A stretch of DNA of 64,000 bases from Trichostrongylus colubriformis (Eukaryota > Nematoda > Chromadorea > Rhabditida > Trichostrongylidae), in NCBI GenBank assembly GCA_963978905.1, contig OZ022256.1, positions 26,933,426 through 26,997,425 of the forward strand, read 5' to 3'. Below are positions 34,350 to 45,049 of this stretch, one piece after another (position 1 is the stretch's first letter; each line of letters begins with the position of its first letter). Below the pieces are notes generated by a model. It made no database searches. It had not been told where the DNA came from and saw nothing but the letters and a program-made list of their open reading frames with translations. Position numbers and translations under genes: made by a program.

Positions 34350-34483
34350 TAGATACATTGTATAGCTGTTACACAACCTATGTATGTTACCTCTCTATTA
34401 TCCATAGACTAGATGTGGCATTGTCACTTACTTACGTTACCTCTCTTGTTATTGTTACTCCCCATTACCTCATTCACTACGTG
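34350..34483 (+). repeat. 134-bp direct repeat, left copy
   Basis: Runs from TAGATACATTGTATAGCTGT to CATTCACTACGTG. The copy at 35259-35392 has the same length and differs at about five positions. The pair flanks one reading frame, as LTRs or recombination remnants would. Confidence 0.85.
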
Positions 34484-35227
34484 ACCTCAATCATCGTCGT
34501 ATGGCCGGATACGACACCGGAAAGTAGTCACATTCGTCAGGTCCTGATCGCTCTCGAGCGTCATTTGCAGTCTGGAGACTTGCTTGCGTTCTTCCCGAGC
34601 CCGTATGACGACGATAATGAAGCCGAATGGATGCACATGGGGAGAGTGTGCGCGGAATATGTCTGCTATATGACGGACCCGCATCGAGCATTCGAGGCGA
34701 TTGTAGGAGACCATCATAGCAACGTCCTGAAGGGTGCTCCCTACACCCATCCAGCAGCATGTCTCGGAACACATCCACGGCGAGGACGCTGTCAGTTCGG
34801 GGCCTACCAGATTAGGCTGTTTCTCGATAAACTCCGGCTGACAGTCAATGACTTGATCAAGATGGACGAATTCGAGATCGCCTCCGCAGAGCTTCGTGAA
34901 CGCAGACTGAGAGAAAAGGAGGCGCAGCGTAGGCGCCGACGTGAGGAAAGGATGCCAAATTTCTTCGTGATCCAGGATCCAGCACGCGTACGTCACAGCC
35001 GCCCGATCTCATTCCGAAGACCGACGCAGGATGGAGGACGCCGACGGTCACGGGAACGCCAGAGGTCAACAAGAAGCCGTAATGAGCCTCATTCGAGAAG
35101 CCGATCAAGGAGACCAGAACGTGAAGATCGACCATGTTCAAGCCGGCAGCCTCGAGAAGGACACCGAAGCGGAACAAGCCAAGCCGCGCGCTCGTCGCAA
35201 CGTCACGGACATGGAAAAGCTTGAGAG
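34484..35227 (+). CDS. unrecognised protein between direct repeats, possibly part of an LTR element
   Basis: This frame is open from inside the left repeat to the TGA at 35225-35227. The first in-frame ATG is near 34630, so the 5' end may be cut off by the repeat junction. The N-terminal half is globular (HIRQVLIALERHLQSGDLLA, YVCYMTDPHRAFEAIVGDHH). A coiled, very basic stretch follows (REKEAQRRRRREERM), then an Arg/Ser-rich tail (SRSRSRRPERED). No RT, protease, integrase or zinc knuckle is visible. Position and basic tail would suit a Gag-like nucleic-acid-binding protein of a small non-autonomous LTR element. That is only a guess. Confidence 0.4.
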
Positions 35228-35258
35228 TCGGGATGACTCTCCACCAAGTGGCGGCATG

Positions 35259-35392
35259 TAGATACATTGCATAGTTGTTACACTACCTATGTATGTTACC
35301 TCTCTATTATCCATAGACTAGATGTGGCATTGTCACTTTCTTACGTTACCTCTCTTGTTATTGTTAATCCCCATTACCTCATTCACTACGTG
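35259..35392 (+). repeat. 134-bp direct repeat, right copy, likely start of an LTR
   Basis: Matches the left copy at about 96 percent. It lies 31 bases after the stop of the enclosed frame, preceded by AGTGGCGGCA and a TG start at 35256. Downstream (35393-35640) are features expected in an LTR: CTATATGAGG, CCAATAAAGC (poly(A)-type signal at about 35541) and a GC-rich tail. The gypsy-type LTR begins immediately after, at 35658. Confidence 0.65.
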
Positions 35393-35657
35393 TTGATCTA
35401 CATTGCCATTTGAAATGCACAGTATCTCTGTTCACTGTAGGACCCCTTGAGGGCCACGCCCTCCTCGTCACTATATGAGGCGAGTGTAGCAAGCCTTTAT
35501 TATTCTGATCCTCCACGTTAACTGCCGAGCGGTTGCTCATCCAATAAAGCTTCGAAGGAACTGACCAACACCCCTAGACAAGCCAAGAACCCCCAGACGA
35601 CCACGTCAGCCCGACAGAAATTCGGAAGTAATTAAGAGCAGGGTCAAGCCTTTTCTT

Positions 35658-35958
35658 TATCAGATAATAGGTTCATGACGTCTATTACTGAAGGGGTAGG
35701 TGTAGCGGTGGGGTATACGATGAGGTACAAGACACATGGGCTATATATATTTATTACTAATAGGATTACATAAGAGGGAAGAAGGGAATGGTGAGGAGGT
35801 GAGGTGGTGACTGCCGGGAATGACTGCCACTGCTGGATGGCAGCAGCTTAAATACCCGCAGGCTGGCTCTCAGATCGAGGTGGCACCGCCTGATTGGCCG
35901 CCGACGCATGATGACGAGTTCTTGAGGATTGATGGGCTGGAGGAGCTGACACCTGACA
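35658..35958 (-). repeat. 3' LTR of the gypsy-type element
   Basis: Counterpart of 48625-48925. On the minus strand it is preceded by a purine-rich tract, TAAGGAATGGAGA (35959-35971), fitting the primer for plus-strand DNA synthesis. Confidence 0.9.
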
Positions 35959-37201
35959 TCTCCATTCCTTACAGTGAGCTCGTCCTCGAGCTCGAAGTAC
36001 CATAACGTTTCAAGAGTTAGTATCCTTCACTGCATAGAGATAGGTATAACCGATGACAATGATATGCAACATGAACAGATGCCTTAGAAGACAGAGAGCC
36101 ACTACATGACTACGTCTTCGCTCTAGGCATGGTCATCAAATGGTCATTCATTACTGACTAAATTCTTGATGCTGAGATGTAGAGGCATTACGATGAAAAC
36201 GTCGTATGAGGAATATACACAAGAAACATTTACGCCTGTATGCTAAGAGTGTTCCAGTACAGTATGGCCGAGCCGATCACTTACACCTTGGAGAGATAGC
36301 TCGTCCTCGAGCGTTGAGGTGTACGGTAAAGGGGTGAGATACAATATATGGGGTTGTTAATGATATACTTATTCTACGAGTTAAAGAATACACATCAAAT
36401 TTGTAATTTTAGGTTCAACAAGACATAAATGACAGCGGAAGTGTAGTCCATGGGTTAAACTATTCGTAGAAAAGTAAATGGAACATAAGAATAGATTTAG
36501 CCCTTTGTTTTTTTTTCATTTTTGATTTTCGATATTATGAGTATATGTGAGATAACATAGAGATGTGCGTATTTATATGAAATAGGCACTGTACATAGAT
36601 AACAAAACGATGTGAAATAATACGCGTACTAATCTTTTTATAATAATAGTCGATTAGTACACGGGCGTGTGAAGGGGAGATTTTTTTTTTGTTTTGGCTG
36701 CCCTATGTCTTTCTTTGAACCGCCAATCCAAAGAAAGATAGTATATTCGCGACTTTGCGGCTAATGGAAGAAAAGACAAACTGACCTAGGAGAATCAAGT
36801 GAATGATTCTTCTTCATTCGTCCATGGTGTCGTTGAATCCAGCCTGTGTAATTTGTAAACGACGCGAACGTCTTACATTGGTTTGTTCAGTGGCAGCTGA
36901 TGTTTCCTTGGAGTTTAAAATAGTTTGTGGTTGTGGGGTTGGTGTGGAAACGTTAGCCGTCATTGAACGAGGCGAATACAATTTGAAGCGATTGATATGA
37001 ACAGTTTGTCGTACGAGACGACCTATTATGTTAGCAATTTCTATGTTAGGATGGTTGATATCGTCAACCTTGAACGAGCCTTTCCATTGGTTTGGTAATT
37101 TTGGACGAACTGGTTGTCGTTTAGGAGAACTAAATCACCAATGGAAAGTCCTGTGGGTTATACCTTGTGTGAGCGGTCATATCCTGTCTTATATCGCAGT
37201 C

Positions 37202-39372
37202 TTATTCGCAATCCTGTTGCCAACTTCCATGTTGGTGTTTTCTAAGCCGGCTGCAAAGTGATCTGCAAAGTCGTCGGAGGTGAACACGAGTCAAGTTGGA
37301 AGCTCGTGGAGAGGTTGCTTTCTTGACTCGGTGGCGACCATATACCACGAAAAAAGGATAACCTGTAGGGGTATGTTTACTACAGTTATATGCAAATACC
37401 ATTGGTTGGAGGAAATCCGAACAGACGTCTCTGGCATCGGAACAATAAACGGTGAGAAAGTCAGTGGTGACTTTCACAACCATTCCGCCTGGCCGTTAGC
37501 TTTGTGATCATAAGTGGTAGTAAACTATTAGTTATACCTTGCGCCTTACTGATTCTTATGAGCATTTTGCTGTAGTAGTTAGAACTACGATCTGAAATGA
37601 TCTACTTGAGGATGCCATGTTGTGAGATGGCATCGTTGATGAAAGCTTTGGTGACCAACTCAGTGGTTTGTTATATGAGTGCTGCACACACTACGAATTT
37701 GGATTTTTTTTTTTTTGCGAAAGGGCACTGGGGTACAGGTATTGATCCCAATTCGTCACGTGTGATGTGTTTAAATGGAGTTTTGACTTTTTGCCAAATT
37801 AGGCAGGAAGTAATACACGTGGAAACATCGTGGTATAGACTTGGTCAGAAATATTTTTCTTTTTTTTGTATTCCTAGATATGATCCTAATGGTGGTGTAT
37901 CATAGAGCATTGTTATGATTACCAATTGTTTCACCTGGAATAGTTTCACCTGGAATAGCTAATTTTTGGTTATCATGTATTGAATAAAAAAATTGCAATG
38001 TATAGAGAAATGATCTGATTTGTTTTCAAATTCTCGCGGTGGTTCATCTATCTCGTTGTTCAAGAATTTGATGAGCTGGCCGTATTTTGAGCTTCTTTGG
38101 CTTTCCTGAACGTCTGCAAGGGAAGGTATAGTGTTGCTATGATGGAGCCTATACGCAGTAAAGGAAGTGTGAGGAAATCACAGAATGTATTGTGTTTCAT
38201 AGCGCGATATTCGATTGTGAGGTCGTATGCTTGAATTGAAGTTTGGTATTTGGCAAGGCGGCCGACTAAATCGGACCTGTGAAGAAGTGATTTTAGCGGA
38301 GGTGGACTGTTACCATGGTTATCCGTGCGTTTGCTACGTAGGGGTAGAAATGTGTGAGAGCAAAAACGATGGCTAGAGCTTCGAGATCAATGACAGCGTA
38401 GTTCTCATGTTCGTTGAGGGAGCGGCTACAGTACGCGATAGGTTGTTCGCTTTTGGTCGTGGGATTGATTGCAATAAACATACTCCTAAACCAATGGTGG
38501 AGCGTCTGTTTGTATGATGTATGGTTGTCCAAAAGCGGGGGCAACAAGAAGTGGAGCCTTAATGAGAGCCTGTTTTAGAGCTAGGAACGCTTTTTCGTGG
38601 ATCTCGGTCCAGATGAAGGGTGCGTCCTTGACAAGCAGATTATTGAGTGGGTTGCAATCATAGAAAATCGCGGGATGTAGCGAGGGAAATGCGAGGCAGC
38701 TCCAAGAAATGACTCTACTTCTTTTACGTTTTTGAGGCCTGGGATCTGAGCAATGCTGGCCACTTTTTGTGGGTTAAGGCGAGTGCCGTTTTTGCTAATA
38801 AAGACGCCTAGATATTGTGCTTCGGTTTGGAAAAATGAACATTTTTCAGGAGTTAGTTTCATACCAAACCTTTTTATACGTACAAGTACTTCTTCTAGGT
38901 CAAGCAGATGTTGGCTAATTGACTGACTGGCAATGATAATGTCGTCAATGTAAGCGAAACAGCATGCTTTGATGTCGCGTATTAGATGGTTGGCTACTCG
39001 TTGAGACCTTCGAGGCCTTGTGTCATTACAATGAAGTGGTACAGTCCCATGAAAGAAGAGAAGGCCGTACGTTCCTTATGTTCCTTCGTTAAAGGGATTT
39101 GAAAAAAAGACCACTTTTAAAATCGAGAACGGGACATATCTCTTTACCATTTACAAGATCTAGAATGTTCTGCATATGGGAGATACAATAGGTCTCTGTT
39201 TCTGTAATAGCATTTATTTGACGATAGTCCACTGTGAATCTCCACTGATCTTTATTTGGTCCCTTTTCAACCAATACTGTAGGAGATACAAATGGACTGG
39301 TACTGGGTTCAATGATCCTTGTTCTTAGCATCTCTTTGATTTGATGCTCTATTTCTCGTCGTTTTTCCAAAG
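37202..39372 (-). pseudogene. gypsy-type reverse transcriptase, RNase H and integrase, frameshifted
   Basis: Minus-strand blocks in order: RT fingers VPLEKRREIEHQIKEMLRT with WRFTVDYRQINAIT (39372-39089); RT thumb KLTPEKCSFF and YLGVFISKNG (38862-38581); RNase H AYCSRSLNEHENYAVIDLEA (about 38450-38370); integrase pieces DAISQHGILK, SDRSSNYYSK and VFAYNCSKHTPTGYPFFVVY (about 37740-37300). These are standard Ty3/gypsy pol domains. Frame changes occur between the blocks, and the YxDD box falls in a damaged stretch around 38900-39090. Pol is split from its upstream part by the insertion at 39387. Confidence 0.85.
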
Positions 39373-39386
39373 GTACCCGACAAGTG

Positions 39387-42300
39387 GGGGTGCGTATACA
39401 AGCTTACTGATACCTGCACGTGGTACCCCTGCTTTTACTGAACTCAGTAAGCGTTCGTAGTATACGCTGGAATCACGCGAGCTATATAAGTTGCACACTT
39501 ATCATGGCAAAAGTTTTACATATATTGCAAGAAGGTGCTGGTGTCCAGCCCAAAGCCATAGCCCATGGTGACCTGTCAGGTTTTATACCTGCGACAAGTG
39601 TGGGGTCTTTGGCTACAAATATCCAGTTCGTCACGCTGAACTGCCGCTCATTGTCAAGCGAACTGCAACGGGCCGCACTGTCCAGACTACTAAGATATCT
39701 CCATGCGCCGTTTGCTGCACTTCAAGAAACACGCATCAGAGATCAGCCCGTCCTCAACATCGAGAATTATACCATCTATTCGGGCGATGCTGACGAAAGA
39801 GGTGTGGGAGGATGTGCAGTAGCTGTGAGGAACGACTATAAGAACCTGATAAAGGATTTTGGCTCAACGTCGTCCAGAAGTGCGTTCGTGCGACTGCGGG
39901 ATCACAGAGGGGTCAACCTTTGGATCGTGAGCGCTCATGCGCCTACCGAAGCTGCAGAGGATTATAAGAAGGACGCATTCTATGATGAACTCAACACGTT
40001 GATGTCTAAGATACCTAGTCAGCACGCTGTTGTTGTCGGAATCGATGCAAACGCGAAGATGGGTCTCGATCAAGAGTCTGATGCCCTCGGAAAGTGGTAT
40101 TATCCAGCGGAACATACATCGGACAACGGGCATCGACTGATCGACTTCTGCGAGCAGAGGAACCTCATCATCGCGTCGACATTCAAGAGAAACCGACGCC
40201 GTAATCAGCTCACGTGGCAAGGATACACATCCTTGACGCCAGAAGAACAGCGCAGACGGAAAATGAATGTTTTGAAACTGCAGCTTGATTACGTCCTGAC
40301 GAGGAATATACATTTGTCGAATATACGGAGGTCTCGAGCTGTGTGGGATGTAGCATTTGATTCCGACCACCGCCCAGTTCTTCTAAGCTTCAAAGCTTCT
40401 CTTCAGAAGAGGAAGCGTGGAGTTCCACTTCAGTCGAGGATGGACATAACTGGCCTAAAAGATGAAAACTGCAGGAAGAAGTTTCGCCAGCGTGTCTCCG
40501 TCCATATTGGTGTACGGACTAGGAAGAAGCTTGATGATGCAGATTCTTTCATTAGATGCATTCAAGATGCTGCCAAGGAAACACTGCCGGTTCTACAGCC
40601 GAGAAAGAAGTATGCGTACGCATCCGCGGAGACAAGGTCTACGTACAACTCCGTGTGTGTTGCTCGTTCTGCTGGAGATCTGAAGCAGGAAATGCGTCTA
40701 AGAAGAAAACTGCGCCGTCAGCTGCAACGCGATCGTGAGAGCGAATGGATGTCGAGGGCGGAGGAATTCGAGAAGGCGTGGGAGGACAGGAACCCGAGGA
40801 AGGCCTACACACTACTCCGGCAGTATAGTGGCAAGATGAAGAGATGTTCCCCTGTCCTCAGTACTGCCGATGGAGTCGCTTTCGGTGAGGCAACACTTCC
40901 AATTTGGAGAGACCATTTCAATTCGTTGCTGAACCGACAAGCGCCATCGCTTCCTGAACTTCATCACGTCCAGAGACCAGTATATGCGGTCAGTGTTGAC
41001 CCACCCGATGAACCGGAGGTTCTTGCTTGTGTCCGGAAAATGAAAAATGGAAAATGCGGCGGAGACGATGGAATTACTGCGGAAATGCTGAAATCACTTC
41101 CTCCATGTGGATTTCGTGAAATGACGAAAATTATCCGTTCTATATGGATTGAAGAAAGGATACCTGATTCGTGGAGGCACGCGATCATTATACCACTCCA
41201 CAAGAAGCTGTCCGTCACGAATCCTAAGAACTATCGAGGAATCTCGTTGCTGCGCGTTACGTACAAGGTCTTAGAGCGGATCATCTTGGACAGGCTCATC
41301 AAACATCGAGAAGAAACCACCCGTGATGAGCAAGCCGGCTTCCGTCCTGGCCGATCCACAGTCGACCAGGTATTTATTGTTAGGAGAGTGATTGAAGTGT
41401 GGCAGCGGTACTCGAAGTCAATGCAGCTAGCCTTCTTAGATTTCGAGGCTGCTTTCGACTCTCCACACCGAGGCCGTCTACTCAACGCACTAAGAGCCGA
41501 CGGAGTTCCTGGAAAATTCGTTCGTCTAATTGACGACATGAATCGACAGACAACGGCAGCAGTTCGCACACCTTCCGGATGCACGGCACCGTTCGAGGTT
41601 AAAACTGGAGTGAGACAAGGGGCAGTAGCAGGACCGTTTCTTTTCAACTTCGCCGTTGACGATATCATGCGAAGAGTGACGGAACGATATCCTGCAGACG
41701 TTGTCCTCTCGCCATCAGGACGTTCCTTGCTCGATCTCGAGTACGCCGACGATGTCGTTATATTTGCGGAGAGCAATGCGAAGTTGCAGCGTGTCGTCAA
41801 CCTTGTGTCAAAACTAGCTGCAGCCTATGGATTACGCCTTCGCCCTGACAAATGCAAACAAATGTGGATTTCAGTGAAACCTACAACGGGAGTCAAGGTG
41901 GATGGACAACCAATAGAACTTGTGGAGGAGTTTTGTTATCTGGGCTGTATGCTGAAGAACAACGGCAGCTGTGAAACGGATATCCAGCAGCGCTGCGCTA
42001 AAGCCGTATCGGCGTTCAACTCCTTAAACAGGTGTCTGTGGTCGACTCCTATTGCCAACGAAGTCAAGCTGCGTGTGTACCTGTCCGCCATTCGACCCAT
42101 CATGATGTACGGATCGGAGACATGGGCAGCGCCGTCCACGGTAATGGAGAAACTCGACTGCACGGAGAGAAAACTTCTGAGACGGATACTAGGCTACTTC
42201 TGGCCAAGGGTATGCCACAACGAAGAACTTTATGCGCAAGTGGATTTGGTATATCGCAGGATGAGTCGTGGGAAACAGCAGCATCTTCCCCCTCCATCTG

Positions 42301-42666
42301 AAGTAGCTATGCAGAATCGTCTACGCTTCTTGGGTCACCTTTTGAGGAAACAGCCGGATCGCCTTGTTCAACTTTCGCTGAAGATGCTTCCGGATCCTAG
42401 CTGGAGAAGGCCGCCCGGCCGCAAGCGGAGATTCTGGACAGATGTGGTGAAGGAAGACCTGAGGATGCTCGGCGTTGATCGGCAGTTTAAGCGAGACATT
42501 TCGTTTCGCAGATTATGGAACAGCGACGAATGGATGGATTCTATACGACCTATCGCCGAAGATCGTGATCGATGGGCTCAGCTCTGCTCATGGACAACAC
42601 ACCTCGGCGAAGATGCGGCGTGACTGCGTCAGGCAACTTGCCAGCCGATTAAGTCAAGTAAGTCAA
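39387..42666 (+). mobile_element. intact APE-RT non-LTR retrotransposon nested in the gypsy element
   Basis: The insert is bounded by a 14-bp duplication, GTACCCGACAAGTG (39373-39386 and 42667-42680). It has a 5' UTR of about 117 bp, a single long ORF and a 3' end after the stop with short repeats (AAGTCAAGTAAGTCAA). There is no long poly(A). Short 3' repeats and a single APE-RT ORF suit the RTE type. It lies on the plus strand, opposite to its host element. Confidence 0.9.
39504..42623 (+). CDS. endonuclease-reverse transcriptase, 1039 aa, uninterrupted
   Basis: The ATG at 39504 is the first in frame; the frame itself is open from 39420. N-terminal APE-type endonuclease (about 45-310): FVTLNCRSLS, ALQETRI, VGIDANAKMG and SDHRPVLLSF carry the N, E, D and SDH catalytic residues. 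Reverse transcriptase (about 530-830): EQAGFRPGRSTVDQ, LAFLDFEAAFDS, GVRQGAVAGPFLFN and the active-site LEYADDVVIFAE. The C-terminus has MMYGSETWAAPS and LRFLGHLLRK. It nicks target DNA and reverse-transcribes the element RNA there. No stop or shift was found in over 1000 codons and all catalytic residues visible to me are kept, so this copy may be active. Confidence 0.93.
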   Translation: MAKVLHILQEGAGVQPKAIAHGDLSGFIPATSVGSLATNIQFVTLNCRSLSSELQRAALSRLLRYLHAPFAALQETRIRDQPVLNIENYTIYSGDADERGVGGCAVAVRNDYKNLIKDFGSTSSRSAFVRLRDHRGVNLWIVSAHAPTEAAEDYKKDAFYDELNTLMSKIPSQHAVVVGIDANAKMGLDQESDALGKWYYPAEHTSDNGHRLIDFCEQRNLIIASTFKRNRRRNQLTWQGYTSLTPEEQRRRKMNVLKLQLDYVLTRNIHLSNIRRSRAVWDVAFDSDHRPVLLSFKASLQKRKRGVPLQSRMDITGLKDENCRKKFRQRVSVHIGVRTRKKLDDADSFIRCIQDAAKETLPVLQPRKKYAYASAETRSTYNSVCVARSAGDLKQEMRLRRKLRRQLQRDRESEWMSRAEEFEKAWEDRNPRKAYTLLRQYSGKMKRCSPVLSTADGVAFGEATLPIWRDHFNSLLNRQAPSLPELHHVQRPVYAVSVDPPDEPEVLACVRKMKNGKCGGDDGITAEMLKSLPPCGFREMTKIIRSIWIEERIPDSWRHAIIIPLHKKLSVTNPKNYRGISLLRVTYKVLERIILDRLIKHREETTRDEQAGFRPGRSTVDQVFIVRRVIEVWQRYSKSMQLAFLDFEAAFDSPHRGRLLNALRADGVPGKFVRLIDDMNRQTTAAVRTPSGCTAPFEVKTGVRQGAVAGPFLFNFAVDDIMRRVTERYPADVVLSPSGRSLLDLEYADDVVIFAESNAKLQRVVNLVSKLAAAYGLRLRPDKCKQMWISVKPTTGVKVDGQPIELVEEFCYLGCMLKNNGSCETDIQQRCAKAVSAFNSLNRCLWSTPIANEVKLRVYLSAIRPIMMYGSETWAAPSTVMEKLDCTERKLLRRILGYFWPRVCHNEELYAQVDLVYRRMSRGKQQHLPPPSEVAMQNRLRFLGHLLRKQPDRLVQLSLKMLPDPSWRRPPGRKRRFWTDVVKEDLRMLGVDRQFKRDISFRRLWNSDEWMDSIRPIAEDRDRWAQLCSWTTHLGEDAA

Positions 42667-42680
42667 GTACCCGACAAGTG

Positions 42681-42740
42681 CGTTGTTTGGGGATTTTATA
42701 GTGTGGGATAAAATTAATGCTGTGGGTAAAGGGTCCTGTA
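42681..42740 (-). pseudogene. upstream flank of the interrupted gypsy RT
   Basis: Directly beyond the right target duplication, the minus strand reads YKIPKQRT in the same frame that resumes at 39386 on the other side of the inserted element. The open frame therefore continues across the insertion when one copy of the 14-bp duplication is removed. That places the insertion inside the RT coding region. Confidence 0.6.
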
Positions 42741-43046
42741 TTACGACCGAGATTTCCGTCGTTACCTACGATACATTGTTTATACTTACTAAGTAAAATT
42801 TTAAGCGTAAAAATAGCTGTTATTTAAAATAGAGTGATTGTATTGAATTCTACTCAAAAGTGGTTTGCGTGGTTGAACATTTGGAAAAGGGGTAGATCTT
42901 TTACAGGAATATCAGGAATATTCTTTATCATTCCTTTACAGGAATGAGCGCCGGAAGGGGTATATTCGGCATTTATATGTTTTAGTGATAAAGCATGGTT
43001 GAGTTGGTTGTAGATCGAAAATACTGGGAGCCATGGTATAATGTAC

Positions 43047-43716
43047 CTACGAAGCTTGCGGTGGCTGTGGTGGTGTTTTCGGCAAAAATGTGGGTTCAGG
43101 GTTTGAATTATATATGCGTTTCAGAACTGATCCTTCCACATTTGGGCATGAAAGGGTTCTACCAACGAGTAGCCCTTCTGGGAGGGGGCTCATTGGGTCA
43201 TCTGTGGTAAAAACTTCCCATCTCTGAGGAAATGTGGTATAGGTTGTTCCTGTAACCGCATTATCAGAGAAGGGTGGTAAAGTGGTATCTTGAGTGAGGT
43301 AGACTGAAGTTTGACTGGTAACAAAAGCAATGGTTGTTTCGTCAAACGAAATGGTGTTCGCTCCATAATCTATCAATAGTTTTTGGGTGAGTTGAGGAAT
43401 GGTATCGTTTCCTAAGATGAAAGGAGAGGAGTAGTTTTCATCTGCTGCGACATAACATGTAAATTCTACCGTTTTGTCACCGATGAGGAGAGTTGGAGTA
43501 AACTGTCCAAGGAAGTGTATTGGAGTACCATTTGCGGTGATTCCTTTGGCAACAGAAGGTCGGAGAATGCATGCTTTGATCTGTCGGGCTACACTTTCCC
43601 AAACGAGAGATATCGATAAGTGCTATGATGTGCTTATTATTGAGGTGGGTTTGGATATACATTAGTGGACTGGTGGATGCCCGGAGGATGCACGATACGC
43701 TGGGGAGAAAACTCAA
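43047..43716 (-). pseudogene. retroviral-type aspartic protease, active site lost
   Basis: A minus-strand frame to about 43617 reads HIIALID, the lead-in to the D-T/S-G-A catalytic triad of retropepsins. The next residues are in another frame: ISLVWESVARQIKACILRPS. Further on, SPFILGNDTIPQL is the I-L-G-x-D flap-side motif, and LLIDYGANTISF continues toward RT. A small deletion between ALID and ISLVW removed the TGA residues and shifted the frame. The enzyme that would process the polyprotein is therefore inactive in this copy. Confidence 0.65.
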
Positions 43717-45043
43717 GAAATCTTTGTCGCCTTGGTTGGGGTGTTGGAGATTGAAGTTTGGTCGATGATATGGGGAGGGTTGTAGCTTGCTGGGGTGGGT
43801 TTTTCGGTTGGCTCAAGCTTTTGGTAGGTAGTAGTAAATGGTTGTTGGATCCTATTTGTTCGGAATGTTGTTTGTTGACTGCACAAAGAGGTGTCATATC
43901 GTTAAGTGGAACATCTGAGAATGGTGGGAATTGAACTGAAATACTAGTTGGTTCAGCGGCTTCGTCAAATTCTTGTCGAGCATGGCGTTGTCTTCGCGCC
44001 GTGACAAGGGGTCTATCAGTAGCGGATGATGGGTTTGGGGGTTGTAAGCTCTTCTTGCTGAAGAGTGTTGAGGCACTGAAGGAGATGCCAATAGCGATGG
44101 ATTCGAGAGCTATGTTAACACCTAGTCGAACAAAGGTGCTCTGGATATAGAGAAGAGTTAGCATTGCGAGGGAGTATGCCAAATGAACGATAACAAGCGT
44201 GCGGACCCATTGATGTAGTCCAATAGACGCCAGAATTTTCTGTTTTTGTGTCTGGAGGACATGTTCTGCGTTAGCCTCAAGAAATGGTGCCGTGTTAGCA
44301 AGCAGTGGAAAAGATGTAGGATCTATGTCGATAGAAGCAGATTTTGATTTGACAGTTTCGAATTGTCGATGGAGTGGAACCATTAGGAAGATTCAAGTGA
44401 ATGTTAGTGATCGAGGTGTAACCTGAGGATGATTTGTAATGGTTGTTCCCATCATTGTACATAGATACCAAATGGTAGGTGTCCACAGTCAGCTTCTGGG
44501 CTGGATGTGACGAGTTCCCTTGTCCCTGGTTGAATAAAATAATGGGTTTTCCCGGATCAAACGGGTGTGTAAATGTAACGTGTACCTCCTATGTTGTGAT
44601 CGAAAATAATTTCTTCCACAATGATTTCTATGCATTTAGAAATCATTAAAACGTCTTCCGTAGCCAAGGCAGATATATCGTCCCTCTGTAATAAGGTACG
44701 AGCAGCGCTAGTGAGGGTAATTTGAGCTATGCTGTTTATAGATTGGATTTTGAAGTTTACTAAAGAGCATATGCGATCAAATAGAAAGTTGGAGGCTTGT
44801 TTTATGAAATCTGGTTCTAACTTATGATATCTTCCATTTAAAGCTTTAGAAATTGTATTTTATCGTTGAATTCTGCATGGCGGCTATCTTGGCATTGTTC
44901 AAAGGCATAGGGTCATTATTCATCACCGTGAAATATGGTTTTGAATTCATTTCAATGTGGAAAGCAATTTTAGCGGAGACACTGTATAGAATTTGGTTAT
45001 ATGGTTGCGGTGAAATTTCCAATCGAGAAGTTATACATTGCAC
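43637..45043 (-). pseudogene. membrane-protein-like region upstream of protease, frameshifted
   Basis: Four minus-strand frames follow one another with shifts near 44860, 44590 and 44395. They encode a long extracellular-looking region (LVSMYNDGNNHYKSSSGYTS), then in the last frame (44383-43637) a hydrophobic segment, WVRTLVIVHLAYSLAMLTLL, of transmembrane character. A Pro/Gln-rich tail (NPPQQATTLPISSTKLQSPT) runs into the protease. A protein with a membrane anchor at the place where Gag normally lies is unusual. It could be a glycoprotein-like gene acquired by the element. I do not recognise the family. It is broken in this copy. Confidence 0.45.
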
Positions 45044-45049
45044 CGAGCC

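Noticed and set aside
37597..37905. Plus-strand frame of 102 codons.
   Set aside because: It is the antisense shadow of the gypsy integrase region and shows no family motif.
39864..41800. Minus-strand frames of 168 and 189 codons.
   Set aside because: They lie opposite the intact reverse transcriptase gene and arise from its codon bias.
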